From CAG-791 sp963657295 (GTDB lineage: Bacteria; Bacillota; Clostridia; Lachnospirales; Lachnospiraceae): a DNA stretch of 14,403 bases. The stretch spans positions 1 through 14,403 of the forward strand of contig CAVKMX010000058.1 of NCBI GenBank assembly GCA_963657295.1, read 5' to 3'. The notes under the pieces were generated by a model. The model saw only the letters and a program-made list of their open reading frames with translations, was not told where the DNA came from and ran no database searches. The translations under genes were made by a program, and so were the position numbers. Shown piece by piece: positions 8,303-14,403 of the stretch. How positions within the stretch are numbered: position 1 is the first letter of the stretch; every line of letters begins with the position of its first letter.

Positions 8303-10438
8303 ATGAGCGGCAACAGAAATTCGGCGGATTTGTGGGAGCGCGCATACGGGGTGCTGCTGGGAGCACGCGAAAGGGACGAGGCGCCGCAGGGTGTGAGTGA
8401 GGATCCCTTTGCCTGCCTTTTCCTGCAGCTGGTGAAGATCTCGGGCGGAGCCGTGGTGCCGATCGATGACTTCCGTCTGAACGGAAAGGACGATGTCGGA
8501 TACCTTGCGGAGACGGAGCACGTCTATGCTTCCTATCAGAGCCTTGGTGCAGACTGGTATCGGGAGGATCTCGGGCCGTTCATCGGATTTCGCGGGGAGA
8601 AGGAGGAGCCGGTGCTCCTGAACCGCCGGAGAGGCCGCTATGTCTTTCGGACCGGGACCTCCGGAAGGGAGGAGACGGTGACGAGGGAGCGGGCCGGAGA
8701 GTTCGCCGGCCGGGGGCTGTTCGTTGTGCCGGTCGATTCCGGCAGGAGGACCTCGCCCCTCCTTATGATGGGGCGGGAGCTCCTGCTGCGCAGGCGGGTG
8801 CTCCTGCAGTTCGCGATGCTGACGGTGGCCTCCTCGGTTCTGACCATGGCGATTCCCAATGTGATCAACGCAATGGCAACCAATGTCATGGCGGTGGAGA
8901 ATGTGAAAATGATCGTCATGATCAGCCTCAGCCTTCTCCTGACCATTTTCGCCAATGTGTTCATCCAGCTGGGAATTCACTACACGGCAGCAGGTCTTCA
9001 GTCCTTTGTCTGCGCGAGAATCTATGTGATGCTGCTGCATCGGATGATGCAGATGAAAACCGCTGAGGAGCACCGGCTGGCGGACAAGCTGGATACCATG
9101 CTGATGCCCTTTCTGGGAGCGGTGGAATCCATCATCGCCATGCTCTTCTCAGCCATTGTGTACCTGGCACAGGTCGTGATTGTCCTTTCCGTGTTCTCTG
9201 CCTACCTCTCCGAGCTGGCGCGGCCTCTGATGGCGCTCTTTGCGGCGGAGGTTGCGGCGGCCCTGGCGGCGGAGGGACTGATCCTGAAGAAAACAAAGGA
9301 GATGGGACAGCGCCAGGAGGAATATGTTGTCCGCCGGGGAGAGATCATCGACAACATCGAAGCCATCAAGAACAATCACATCGAGGACCGCATGTTCTAC
9401 CGCTTCGCCGGCAGCTTCGGCCGGTATGCGGATCAGAGAGCACAGGTGAGCAGGTACCGGCAGTGGATCGGCCTTCTGGGCTCCATGGTGAGCGGCATCG
9501 GCGTTCTGCTGATCTTCATGTCAGCGGCGGCGAACGGAAAGGAGTCCACAGGGGCTGTGACCGCCACGGTTTCCCTGTTCACCCTGCTGGCCGGGTATCT
9601 GGGCTCCTTTATCAATGCGGTGTCGGAGATCATCGGAAGCTATCCTTATCTGCAGTATATTTCCTGGATCCAGAACGCAGAGACGGAGAGCGTGGAGAGT
9701 CAGGAAATGCAGACACAGATCTCGGGCCGCATTGAGCTGCGGGATGTGAGCTTCTGCTATCCGGGGAGCTCCTCGCCGGTTCTGAACAAAATCTCGCTCA
9801 CGGTGCAGCCGGGCGAATATCTCGGTGTGGTGGGAGCCTCGGGCTGCGGGAAGAGCACGCTGGTGCGGCTGCTCCTTGGCTTTGAAAGAGCCACCGCGGG
9901 GACGATCGAGTACGACGGCGTGGACATCGGGCAGTACGATCTTCACAGGCTGCGCCGGCAGTTCGGCGTTGTGCTGCAGAACGCGGGCTGCATGAACGGA
10001 TCGGTCCGGCACAATATCGGGATGTCGGACGATGCGGACATGGAGAAGGTGAGGCGGGCGGCGAAGCTCGCGGCCATCGATGCGGACATTGAGGCCATGC
10101 CGATGAAGTACAACACCTTCCTCTCCGGGGAAACGGATGTGATCTCCGGCGGTCAGGGACAGCGGGTCGCCCTCGCCAGAGCCCTGATGAACGAGCCGAG
10201 AATTCTGATTCTGGATGAGGCGACGTCGGCGGTGGACAACATCACACAGGAGGCCATCCGCTGCAATCTGGATGCCCTGAACATCACCCGCATCGTTGTC
10301 GCGCACCGACTCTCCACTGTGCGCCGGTGTGACCGGATCATCGTCCTGGGGAACGGAGAAATTCAGGAGCAGGGGAGCTATGAGGAGCTGATGGCACGGA
10401 ACGGCCTGTTCGCACATATGGCAAAGAGAAACCTTTGA
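8303..10438 (+). CDS. NHLM-type ABC transporter, ATP-binding and permease protein (second of the pair)
   Basis: The 711-residue protein begins with a region of about 160 residues that lacks C39 catalytic residues. It contains the YREDLGPFIGF...EEPVLLNRRRGRYVF pattern of the second NHLM transporter, a non-proteolytic N-terminal domain. Membrane spans follow from about residue 170 to 450. The ATPase domain has Walker A GASGCGKST (511-519), signature ISGGQ (614-618), Walker B ILILDEATSAVD (634-645) and H668 in AHRLST. It probably forms a heteromeric exporter with the C39 protein. The ATG at 8303 has AAGGAG at 8293-8298, four bases upstream; the frame runs back to 8171 inside the previous gene, but without a better site. 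The 76-bp gap before it holds no terminator. Its last codons lie inside the first unit of a 14-bp tandem repeat, so the present C-terminus (KRNL) may be set by that repeat. Confidence 0.9.
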   Translation: MSGNRNSADLWERAYGVLLGARERDEAPQGVSEDPFACLFLQLVKISGGAVVPIDDFRLNGKDDVGYLAETEHVYASYQSLGADWYREDLGPFIGFRGEKEEPVLLNRRRGRYVFRTGTSGREETVTRERAGEFAGRGLFVVPVDSGRRTSPLLMMGRELLLRRRVLLQFAMLTVASSVLTMAIPNVINAMATNVMAVENVKMIVMISLSLLLTIFANVFIQLGIHYTAAGLQSFVCARIYVMLLHRMMQMKTAEEHRLADKLDTMLMPFLGAVESIIAMLFSAIVYLAQVVIVLSVFSAYLSELARPLMALFAAEVAAALAAEGLILKKTKEMGQRQEEYVVRRGEIIDNIEAIKNNHIEDRMFYRFAGSFGRYADQRAQVSRYRQWIGLLGSMVSGIGVLLIFMSAAANGKESTGAVTATVSLFTLLAGYLGSFINAVSEIIGSYPYLQYISWIQNAETESVESQEMQTQISGRIELRDVSFCYPGSSSPVLNKISLTVQPGEYLGVVGASGCGKSTLVRLLLGFERATAGTIEYDGVDIGQYDLHRLRRQFGVVLQNAGCMNGSVRHNIGMSDDADMEKVRRAAKLAAIDADIEAMPMKYNTFLSGETDVISGGQGQRVALARALMNEPRILILDEATSAVDNITQEAIRCNLDALNITRIVVAHRLSTVRRCDRIIVLGNGEIQEQGSYEELMARNGLFAHMAKRNL

Positions 10439-10497
10439 GGGAAAACCTCTGAGGCAGGACCCCTGATGGAGAACCTCTGACGGAGAGCCTCTGAGGC
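10428..10497. repeat. Five tandem copies of a 14-bp repeat at the 3' end of the transporter operon
   Basis: Units are 10428-10441, 10442-10455, 10456-10469, 10470-10483 and 10484-10497, with consensus near AGAACCTCTGAGGG. Most copies contain the small palindrome CCTCTGAGG. The first copy overlaps the end of the second ABC gene and contains its TGA (10436-10438). Because 14 is not a multiple of three, copies in coding sequence would shift frame. The third copy (GGACCCCTGATGG) is the most diverged. Confidence 0.8.
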
Positions 10498-10512
10498 CGC
10501 ATTTGCAAGGAT

Positions 10513-10553
10513 AAAGCCTGCCCGCCGCACTGTAAGTGCGGCGGGCAGGCTTT
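10513..10553 (+). terminator. Strong intrinsic terminator-like hairpin closing the RiPP operon
   Basis: A perfect 19-bp stem (AAAGCCTGCCCGCCGCACT, 10513-10531, with its exact complement at 10535-10553) has a 3-base loop. The core is almost entirely G/C, the descending arm ends in TTT and the ascending arm starts with AAA, so it could work in both directions, although the U tract is short. It sits 75 bp after the last transport gene and separates the operon from the phospholipase C-family gene. Confidence 0.85.
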
Positions 10554-10604
10554 GAAAGATGGGGCAAAGCAGGATCCGCGGCAGTGCAGGCGGCTCTTCG
10601 GGTG

Positions 10605-10610
10605 TATAAT
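10605..10610 (+). promoter_or_regulatory. Consensus -10 box (TATAAT) upstream of the phospholipase C-family gene
   Basis: A perfect TATAAT lies just after the operon terminator in otherwise GC-rich DNA. No good -35 hexamer stands 16-18 bases upstream (the region reads GCAGTGCA). It would give a leader of roughly 85 bases before the ATG at 10703. The position makes sense as the start of the next transcription unit, but it is a single motif. Confidence 0.45.
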
Positions 10611-10702
10611 GTACTCTCATGACGTCCCGGGCATCCCCCTGCAGAACGGTGCCGGAGCGTCCGACAGCACAGGATCAGCAGCAAATGCGCGGAGGAAATG
10701 CG

Positions 10703-11596
10703 ATGCCTTCCATGTATACACATCAGGCGTTCGGCAACGAGGTGGAACGGAACCTGCCGAAGGAGATACGGGAGCTGACGGACCGGCACAGAGATCTGTT
10801 CAGCATCGGCTTCCAGGGGCCGGATATTTTCTTTTTCTATCATCCGCTGTCCTGGGGAGAGGTGCCCAGATACGGGAACCGGATGCACGATCTCCCGGGA
10901 CATGCCTTCTTCGGAAGAGCGCTGGAATGCTACCGGTGCCTTCCGGAGCACAGCCCGCAGGAGACGGCGTTCAAGGAGGCGGCGAAGGCATATCTTCTGG
11001 GTGTTCTGTGCCATTACACGCTGGACAGCACCTGTCACGGATTCATTGAGAAGGTGGCTGCCTCCGGGGTCACCACCCATGCGGCGCTGGAGGGGGATTA
11101 CGACAGGCGGCTGATCGCACGCGAGGGAAGAGATCCGGTGAGGGAGGATGTCGCGCGGGAGTTCCGGCCGACCTCACGCGGCGCAGAGGTGATCGCCGTA
11201 TTCTATCCGGAGATGAATGCGGAGATCATCGGGAAGGCAATGAAATCCTGCGTGCTGTTCCAGCGGCTGCTGCGCTGCCCCGGAGACGGAAAACGGAATT
11301 TTCTGTATGCGGGCCTGCGCCTTCTGGGGAAATACGAGTCCCTTCACCCGCACATCATGAACAAGGAGCCGGATCCCGCCTGTCAGGAGGCGGAGGAGAG
11401 GCTGGATGCCCTTTATCAGGAGGCCCTGCCGCTGGCGGTCGGGCTGATCATCGATATGGACCGGGATATGGAGCTCCTCGGCGCGGAGGACTTTGCCGGG
11501 GATGTGAGACAATTCACGGCAGGGGCTGCATACGATCGGAATTTTGGTGGTATCATAACGGATACATCGGAGGCGACAAGGGAGGACGCCGGGTGA
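10703..11596 (+). CDS. Zinc-dependent phospholipase C family protein
   Basis: The 297-residue protein matches the pattern of the zinc-dependent phospholipase C / S1-P1-nuclease-like fold. It has an N-terminal His (MYTHQAFG, H7), GPDIFFFYH (D41, H47), NRMHD (H62), GHAFF (H67), GVLCHYTLDSTCHGF (H104, D108, H112) and H126 with E130. These are candidate metal ligands spaced as in the family. There is no signal peptide, so this is probably a cytoplasmic member common in Clostridia, not a secreted toxin; its substrate is unknown. GGAGG at 10691-10695 is seven bases before the chosen ATG. The frame runs back to 10619, but without a good ribosome site. It follows the operon terminator and a -10 box, so it probably starts a new unit, and it may be read together with ilvA 135 bp downstream. 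Confidence 0.78.
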   Translation: MPSMYTHQAFGNEVERNLPKEIRELTDRHRDLFSIGFQGPDIFFFYHPLSWGEVPRYGNRMHDLPGHAFFGRALECYRCLPEHSPQETAFKEAAKAYLLGVLCHYTLDSTCHGFIEKVAASGVTTHAALEGDYDRRLIAREGRDPVREDVAREFRPTSRGAEVIAVFYPEMNAEIIGKAMKSCVLFQRLLRCPGDGKRNFLYAGLRLLGKYESLHPHIMNKEPDPACQEAEERLDALYQEALPLAVGLIIDMDRDMELLGAEDFAGDVRQFTAGAAYDRNFGGIITDTSEATREDAG

Positions 11597-11623
11597 GAGG
11601 AAACGGCACCGGGCGGAACAGAA

Positions 11624-11683
11624 ACCAGGCGGCAGCGAATGGATACCGGGCGGCAGCGAATGGATGCCGGGCGGCAGGGAAGG
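11624..11683. repeat. 21-bp tandem repeat (about three copies) in the ilvA leader
   Basis: Units are 11624-11644, 11645-11665 and a partial third at 11666-11683, built on CCGGGCGGCAGCGAATGGA. A degenerate earlier unit begins near 11608. Units 1 and 2 differ at one base. It lies between the phospholipase C-family gene and ilvA. The unit length is a multiple of three, and the upstream ilvA frame stays open through it (MDTGRQRMDAGRQ), but the real ilvA start is after it. The copy number could vary between strains. Confidence 0.8.
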
Positions 11684-11731
11684 CCGCCGGACAAGGCAGC
11701 GGGAAAGAGAGAGGACGGAAGAGAGAAGACT

Positions 11732-12958
11732 ATGGCACAGAAGGAGCAGCTGACAATCGAGGCCTTTGAAAAGGCCTGTGAGATCGTACAGAAGGTTACA
11801 TTGAACACCGACCTGATTTTCTCGGATTACTACAGTGATATGACCGATGCAAAGGTATATCTCAAGCCCGAGAACATGCAGAGAACCGGGGCCTATAAGG
11901 TCCGCGGTGCCTATTACAAGATCAGTACGCTGACGAAGGAGGAGAGGGCCAAGGGGCTGATCACCGCTTCGGCGGGCAATCATGCGCAGGGCGTTGCCTA
12001 CGCGGCAAAGGCCTACGGCTGCAGGGCGGTCATCGTGATGCCCACGGCGACGCCGCTGATCAAGATCAACCGCACCAAGGCACTGGGAGCCGAGGTGGTG
12101 CTGTACGGCGATGTCTATGACGAGGCCTGCGAGCATGCGCTGCAGCTGGCAAAGGAAAAGGGGTATACCTTTATCCATCCCTTTGATGACCTCGCGGTGG
12201 CTACCGGCCAGGGAACCATTGCAATGGAAATTTACAAGGAGCTCCCGCTGGTGGACATGATCCTGGTCCCGGTGGGAGGAGGCGGTGTTGCCACCGGCAT
12301 TTCGACGCTGGCGAAGCTCCTGAACCCTCGGATTCAGGTCATCGGCGTGGAGCCGGAGGGGGCAGCCTGCCTGTCGGCGTCCCTGGAGAAGGGGGAGGTG
12401 ACGACCCTCCCTGCGGTGAACACCATTGCAGACGGCACGGCGGTCAAGACGCCGGGCACAAAGGTATTCCCGTATCTGCAGCAGAATCTGGACAGCGTGG
12501 TGACGGTGCCGGATGCCGAGCTCGTAGAGGCCTTTCTGGATATGGTCGAGAACCACAAGATGGTGGTGGAGAACTCGGGCCTGCTCACCGTGGCGGCGCT
12601 GCGTCACGTGGACTGCAGGGGCAAGAAGGTGGTCTGCCTTCTCTCCGGCGGCAACATGGATGTGATCACCATGAGCTCCGTGGTGCAGCAGGGACTCCTG
12701 ATGAGAGACCGGATCTTCTCCGTGTCCGTGCAGCTGCCGGATAAGCCGGGCGAGCTCATGAAGGTCGCCGGCGTGGTCGCAAAGGCCAACGGAAACGTCG
12801 TCAAGCTCGAGCACAACCAGTTCATCTCCATCAACCGTAATGCGGCGGTGGAGCTGACCATTACGATGGAGGCCTTCGGAACAGAGCATAAAAAGCAGAT
12901 TCTGCAGGCGCTCAAGGACGCGGGCTACGAGCCGAAGCTCCGGCGCATCCGCAGCTGA
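11732..12958 (+). CDS. ilvA: Threonine ammonia-lyase (threonine dehydratase), ACT-domain form
   Basis: This PLP enzyme converts L-threonine to 2-oxobutanoate and ammonia, the first committed step to isoleucine or a catabolic step. The 408-residue length is typical of the short form with one C-terminal ACT domain. TGAYKVRGA carries the PLP-binding lysine (K56); SAGNHAQG (80-87) and the glycine loop VGGGGVATG (about 181-189) bind the cofactor phosphate; LLSGGNMD comes later. The ACT domain begins near residue 330 (FSVSVQLPDKPGELMKV). The ATG at 11732 follows a purine-rich GAGAGAAG. An upstream ATG at 11639 lies inside a tandem repeat and would add 31 unlikely residues. No T-box or leader peptide is visible. 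It could be biosynthetic or catabolic; no other ilv gene is nearby to settle this. Confidence 0.95.
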   Translation: MAQKEQLTIEAFEKACEIVQKVTLNTDLIFSDYYSDMTDAKVYLKPENMQRTGAYKVRGAYYKISTLTKEERAKGLITASAGNHAQGVAYAAKAYGCRAVIVMPTATPLIKINRTKALGAEVVLYGDVYDEACEHALQLAKEKGYTFIHPFDDLAVATGQGTIAMEIYKELPLVDMILVPVGGGGVATGISTLAKLLNPRIQVIGVEPEGAACLSASLEKGEVTTLPAVNTIADGTAVKTPGTKVFPYLQQNLDSVVTVPDAELVEAFLDMVENHKMVVENSGLLTVAALRHVDCRGKKVVCLLSGGNMDVITMSSVVQQGLLMRDRIFSVSVQLPDKPGELMKVAGVVAKANGNVVKLEHNQFISINRNAAVELTITMEAFGTEHKKQILQALKDAGYEPKLRRIRS

Positions 12959-12965
12959 GAGGCAA

Positions 12966-12992
12966 GCCGCTGCGGGCATTCCGGGCAGCGGC
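12966..12992 (+). terminator. Hairpin after ilvA, possible weak terminator
   Basis: A perfect 8-bp stem, GCCGCTGC (12966-12973) with GCAGCGGC (12985-12992), has an 11-base loop and starts 7 bases after the ilvA stop. Only a weak T/A-rich stretch follows (CGGTTATTTAAA), so it may be a partial terminator or an mRNA-stabilising hairpin. Confidence 0.5.
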
Positions 12993-13035
12993 CGGTTATT
13001 TAAAGTCGATGTACCGGAGGGATGAGAGGCTGGAT

Positions 13036-13356
13036 ATGGCAATCGTGCTGAAGGATCTGTTCTCCCTTACGCATTATGAATACGGAGAAGCTTATTTCGG
13101 GAGCGACCGCGGGATGCGGTTCCGTGTGGCAAGAGAGCCTCTGGCGAATGTGCATTTCACGCCGGTCGAGAAAAGAGGCGAGGCATCGCTTCGCGTGACG
13201 ATCTGGCCGGAGCCGGACAGCTATCGGACGGCACCGCCGGAGAAAAAGACGGTGAAGGATTTTCCGGTCACCGAGGAGGGACTTGCAGCGGCCGTGGAGT
13301 ATCTGAATGCCTATCATGAGGAGCATCCGGAACTGTGGCCGGAGGGAGACCGGTAG
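13036..13356 (+). CDS. Small protein of unknown function (conserved-looking)
   Basis: I cannot name this 106-residue protein with confidence. It begins MAIVLKDLFSLTHYEYGEAYFGSDRGMRFRVAREP, contains a beta-rich middle (LRVTIWPEPDSY) and ends in a helical segment (EEGLAAAVEYLNAYHEEHPE). It is soluble, with no membrane span, signal peptide or Cys, and is somewhat acidic. The sequence is ordered and not like an out-of-frame shadow. I recall similar short uncharacterised proteins in Lachnospiraceae. GAGAGG at 13024-13029, six bases before ATG 13036, favours this start; an ATG at 13009 in the same frame has no such site. It lies 77 bp after ilvA and 56 bp before the sirtuin gene, so the three may be co-transcribed. 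Confidence 0.7.
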   Translation: MAIVLKDLFSLTHYEYGEAYFGSDRGMRFRVAREPLANVHFTPVEKRGEASLRVTIWPEPDSYRTAPPEKKTVKDFPVTEEGLAAAVEYLNAYHEEHPELWPEGDR

Positions 13357-13381
13357 ACAGGGGACTTATCCCCTTGCGCAG

Positions 13382-13397
13382 CCGCAGCAGGCTGCGG
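13382..13397 (+). other. Short hairpin just before the sirtuin ribosome site
   Basis: CCGCAG (13382-13387) pairs with CTGCGG (13392-13397) around a four-base loop, ending five bases before the GGGAGG ribosome site of the next gene. It could affect translation or mRNA stability, but a stem this short is common in GC-rich DNA. Confidence 0.35.
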
Positions 13398-13412
13398 AAC
13401 AGGGAGGTGTTT

Positions 13413-14159
13413 ATGGAGGAACAGACGAAGCTGCAGAGACTGCAGGAAATTCTTCGGGACTCTTCGAATATCGTCTTTTTCGGCGGGGCCGGCGTTTCAA
13501 CGGAAAGCGGCATACCCGATTTCCGCAGCACGGACGGTCTCTACAACCAGCAGTATGCCTATCCGCCGGAGACCATCCTGAGCCATACCTTCTATCGGGA
13601 GAGGCCGGAGGAATTCTTCCGCTTCTATCTGGACAAGATTCTGCTGCCGGCCGAAAGGGCCGTGCCCAACAAGGCCCATCGGAAGTTGGCGGAATGGGAG
13701 CGTGAGGGGAAGCTGAAGGCGGTGATCACCCAGAACATCGACGGACTGCACCAGGCGGCGGGCAGCCGGAATGTAATGGAGCTCCACGGCAGCATTCTGC
13801 GGAATTACTGCGAGGAATGCGGAGCCTTCTGTGAAACCGGCGAAGTGAAGCGGCAGCTCTCAGAAGGGCAGAGGGTTCCGCACTGCAGGAAGTGCGGCGG
13901 CCGGGTAAAGCCGGATGTGGTCCTCTATGAAGAGGGGCTGGACATGGCTCTTCTCAACCGGGCGGCGGATGCCATTGCAGGGGCGGACGTACTGATCATC
14001 GGCGGGACAAGCCTTGTGGTGTATCCCGCGGCCGGCCTGATCGATTATTATCGGGGACACAAGCTGGTGCTGATCAATAAGAGCGCGACAGCACGCGATG
14101 CGCAGGCTGACCTCGTCATCAGCGCACCCATCGGAGAAGTGCTGGATGCGATGGACTAA
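13413..14159 (+). CDS. cobB: NAD-dependent protein deacylase of the Sir2 (sirtuin) family
   Basis: The 248-residue protein removes acetyl or related acyl groups from lysines using NAD+. All core motifs are present: GAGVSTESGIPDFR (25-38), TQNIDGLH (106-113), catalytic H125 in MELHGS, four zinc cysteines (C133, C136, C158, C161), GTSLVVYPAAG (198-208) and INKSAT (221-226). The region after PDFR (DGLYNQQYAYPPE) lacks the Tyr-x-x-Arg pair that marks desuccinylating sirtuins such as human SIRT5 and E. coli CobB, so deacetylation is more likely. GGGAGG (13402-13407) lies five bases before the ATG. An upstream ATG at 13335, overlapping the previous gene, is in frame but unsupported. The symbol is a general name for bacterial Sir2 proteins. 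Confidence 0.95.
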   Translation: MEEQTKLQRLQEILRDSSNIVFFGGAGVSTESGIPDFRSTDGLYNQQYAYPPETILSHTFYRERPEEFFRFYLDKILLPAERAVPNKAHRKLAEWEREGKLKAVITQNIDGLHQAAGSRNVMELHGSILRNYCEECGAFCETGEVKRQLSEGQRVPHCRKCGGRVKPDVVLYEEGLDMALLNRAADAIAGADVLIIGGTSLVVYPAAGLIDYYRGHKLVLINKSATARDAQADLVISAPIGEVLDAMD

Positions 14160-14167
14160 CGATGAGT

Positions 14168-14193
14168 CTGCCGTCCGAAGCGGATTGCGGCAG
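14168..14193 (+). other. Hairpin downstream of the sirtuin gene
   Basis: CTGCCG (14168-14173) pairs with CGGCAG (14188-14193), with an inner TCCG/CGGA pair and a TTG bulge. It starts eight bases after the stop codon. No T-run follows, so it may be a weak terminator or the first element of the structured region that follows. Confidence 0.45.
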
Positions 14194-14210
14194 GAACGAC
14201 GGGCAGCACG

Positions 14211-14342
14211 CGCGGGAATTCCCTGCAGCTCTGCGAGCTCTGGACTCCTCCCGGCAGCCTGTCCGGGAAACGCATCTGCTGCGTTAATTTCCGATGCTGC
14301 CGGGGAGGAAGTCCACGCGGGCAGAGGCAGGGAATTCCCGCG
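14211..14342. repeat. 132-nt imperfect long inverted repeat (near-continuous hairpin)
   Basis: Outer arms CGCGGGAATTCCCTGC (14211-14226) and its exact complement (14327-14342) pair over 16 bp. Pairing resumes after a 2-base bulge (CTCTGC 14229-14234 with GCAGAG 14321-14326). It continues as TGGACT 14241-14246 with AGTCCA 14310-14315, CCTCCC 14247-14252 with GGGAGG 14303-14308 and GGCAGC 14253-14258 with GCTGCC 14296-14301. It ends in an inner AACGCA/TGCGTT hairpin (14269-14285). Each outer arm also contains the palindrome GGGAATTCCC. No gene fits convincingly, and I recognise no known RNA family. It could be a structured RNA, a strong transcript end or a palindromic mobile-like repeat. Confidence 0.75.
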
Positions 14343-14366
14343 GTATGCTCGTTACTGTACAGACGC

Positions 14367-14388
14367 CCGCCAGGCGACAGGGTGGCGG
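14367..14388 (+). other. Small hairpin right of the long inverted repeat
   Basis: CCGCCA (14367-14372) pairs with TGGCGG (14383-14388) around a ten-base loop. It may belong to the same structured region as 14211-14342. The window ends 15 bases later. Confidence 0.35.
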
Positions 14389-14403
14389 AGAATGTCCAGT
14401 CCG

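Noticed and set aside
9521..11080. 519-codon open frame on the minus strand
   Set aside because: It runs through the second ABC gene, the 14-bp repeats and the terminator. It has no domain and is explained as a shadow of + strand codon bias.
11174..13042. 622-codon open frame on the minus strand
   Set aside because: It lies opposite ilvA and the end of the phospholipase C-family gene, is rich in His/Arg/Leu as expected for the complement of GC-rich coding DNA, and shows no domain. The + strand genes have full catalytic motifs.
14162..14287. 41-codon + strand frame just after the sirtuin stop
   Set aside because: It has no good ribosome site, lies largely within the long hairpin and has no recognisable content.
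14301..14330. Resemblance to the RNase P RNA conserved segment (GAGGAAGTCCACGC)
   Set aside because: The signature needs GAGGAAAGTCC. One A is missing here, and the later conserved ACAGAGA-like and closing segments are not found in the remaining bases; the match is explained by the inverted repeat arm.

Overview
The window is GC-rich (about 60% by eye) and every convincing gene lies on the + strand. Short gaps, purine-rich Shine-Dalgarno sites and the gene types (NHLM-type peptide export, LanM, an IlvA with a C-terminal ACT domain, a bacterial sirtuin) suggest a Gram-positive anaerobe of the Clostridia, plausibly a GC-rich Lachnospiraceae. This placement is inferred from gene content and style, not from a marker gene.

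Region 1 (1-715) is the left edge. It holds the 3' end of a probable SAM-dependent methyltransferase gene, bracketed by two exact 32-bp direct repeats, then a 228-bp stretch with no recognisable promoter.

Region 2 (716-10438) is a probable operon for a ribosomally made, modified peptide (RiPP). Its five genes, in order, are: a YcaO-fold ATP-dependent enzyme of the E. coli YcaO type; a class II lanthipeptide synthetase (LanM) with an intact dehydratase domain but a shortened cyclase domain lacking the zinc ligands; a small HlyD-like membrane fusion protein; a C39 peptidase/ABC transporter; and a second ABC transporter with a degenerate N-terminal domain. The last three match the NHLM bacteriocin export set. 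No precursor peptide gene could be recognised, so the substrate probably lies upstream of the window. The expected route is: LanM phosphorylates and dehydrates Ser/Thr; YcaO may activate a backbone amide; the C39 protein removes a double-Gly-type leader and exports the product with the other two transport proteins. Because the LanM cyclase looks dead, the product may keep dehydroamino acids or be cyclised by another enzyme. This combination is the best candidate for an undescribed system here.

Region 3 (10428-10610) closes the operon with five copies of a 14-bp tandem repeat and a perfect 19-bp terminator stem, followed by a -10-like box for the next gene.

Region 4 (10703-14159) is ordinary: a zinc-dependent phospholipase C-family protein, threonine ammonia-lyase (ilvA) preceded by a 21-bp tandem repeat, a small conserved-looking protein of unknown function, and a Sir2-type NAD-dependent deacylase.

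Region 5 (14160-14403) has no convincing gene but contains a 132-nt, nearly end-to-end imperfect hairpin flanked by two smaller hairpins. It may be a structured RNA or a palindromic repeat element.
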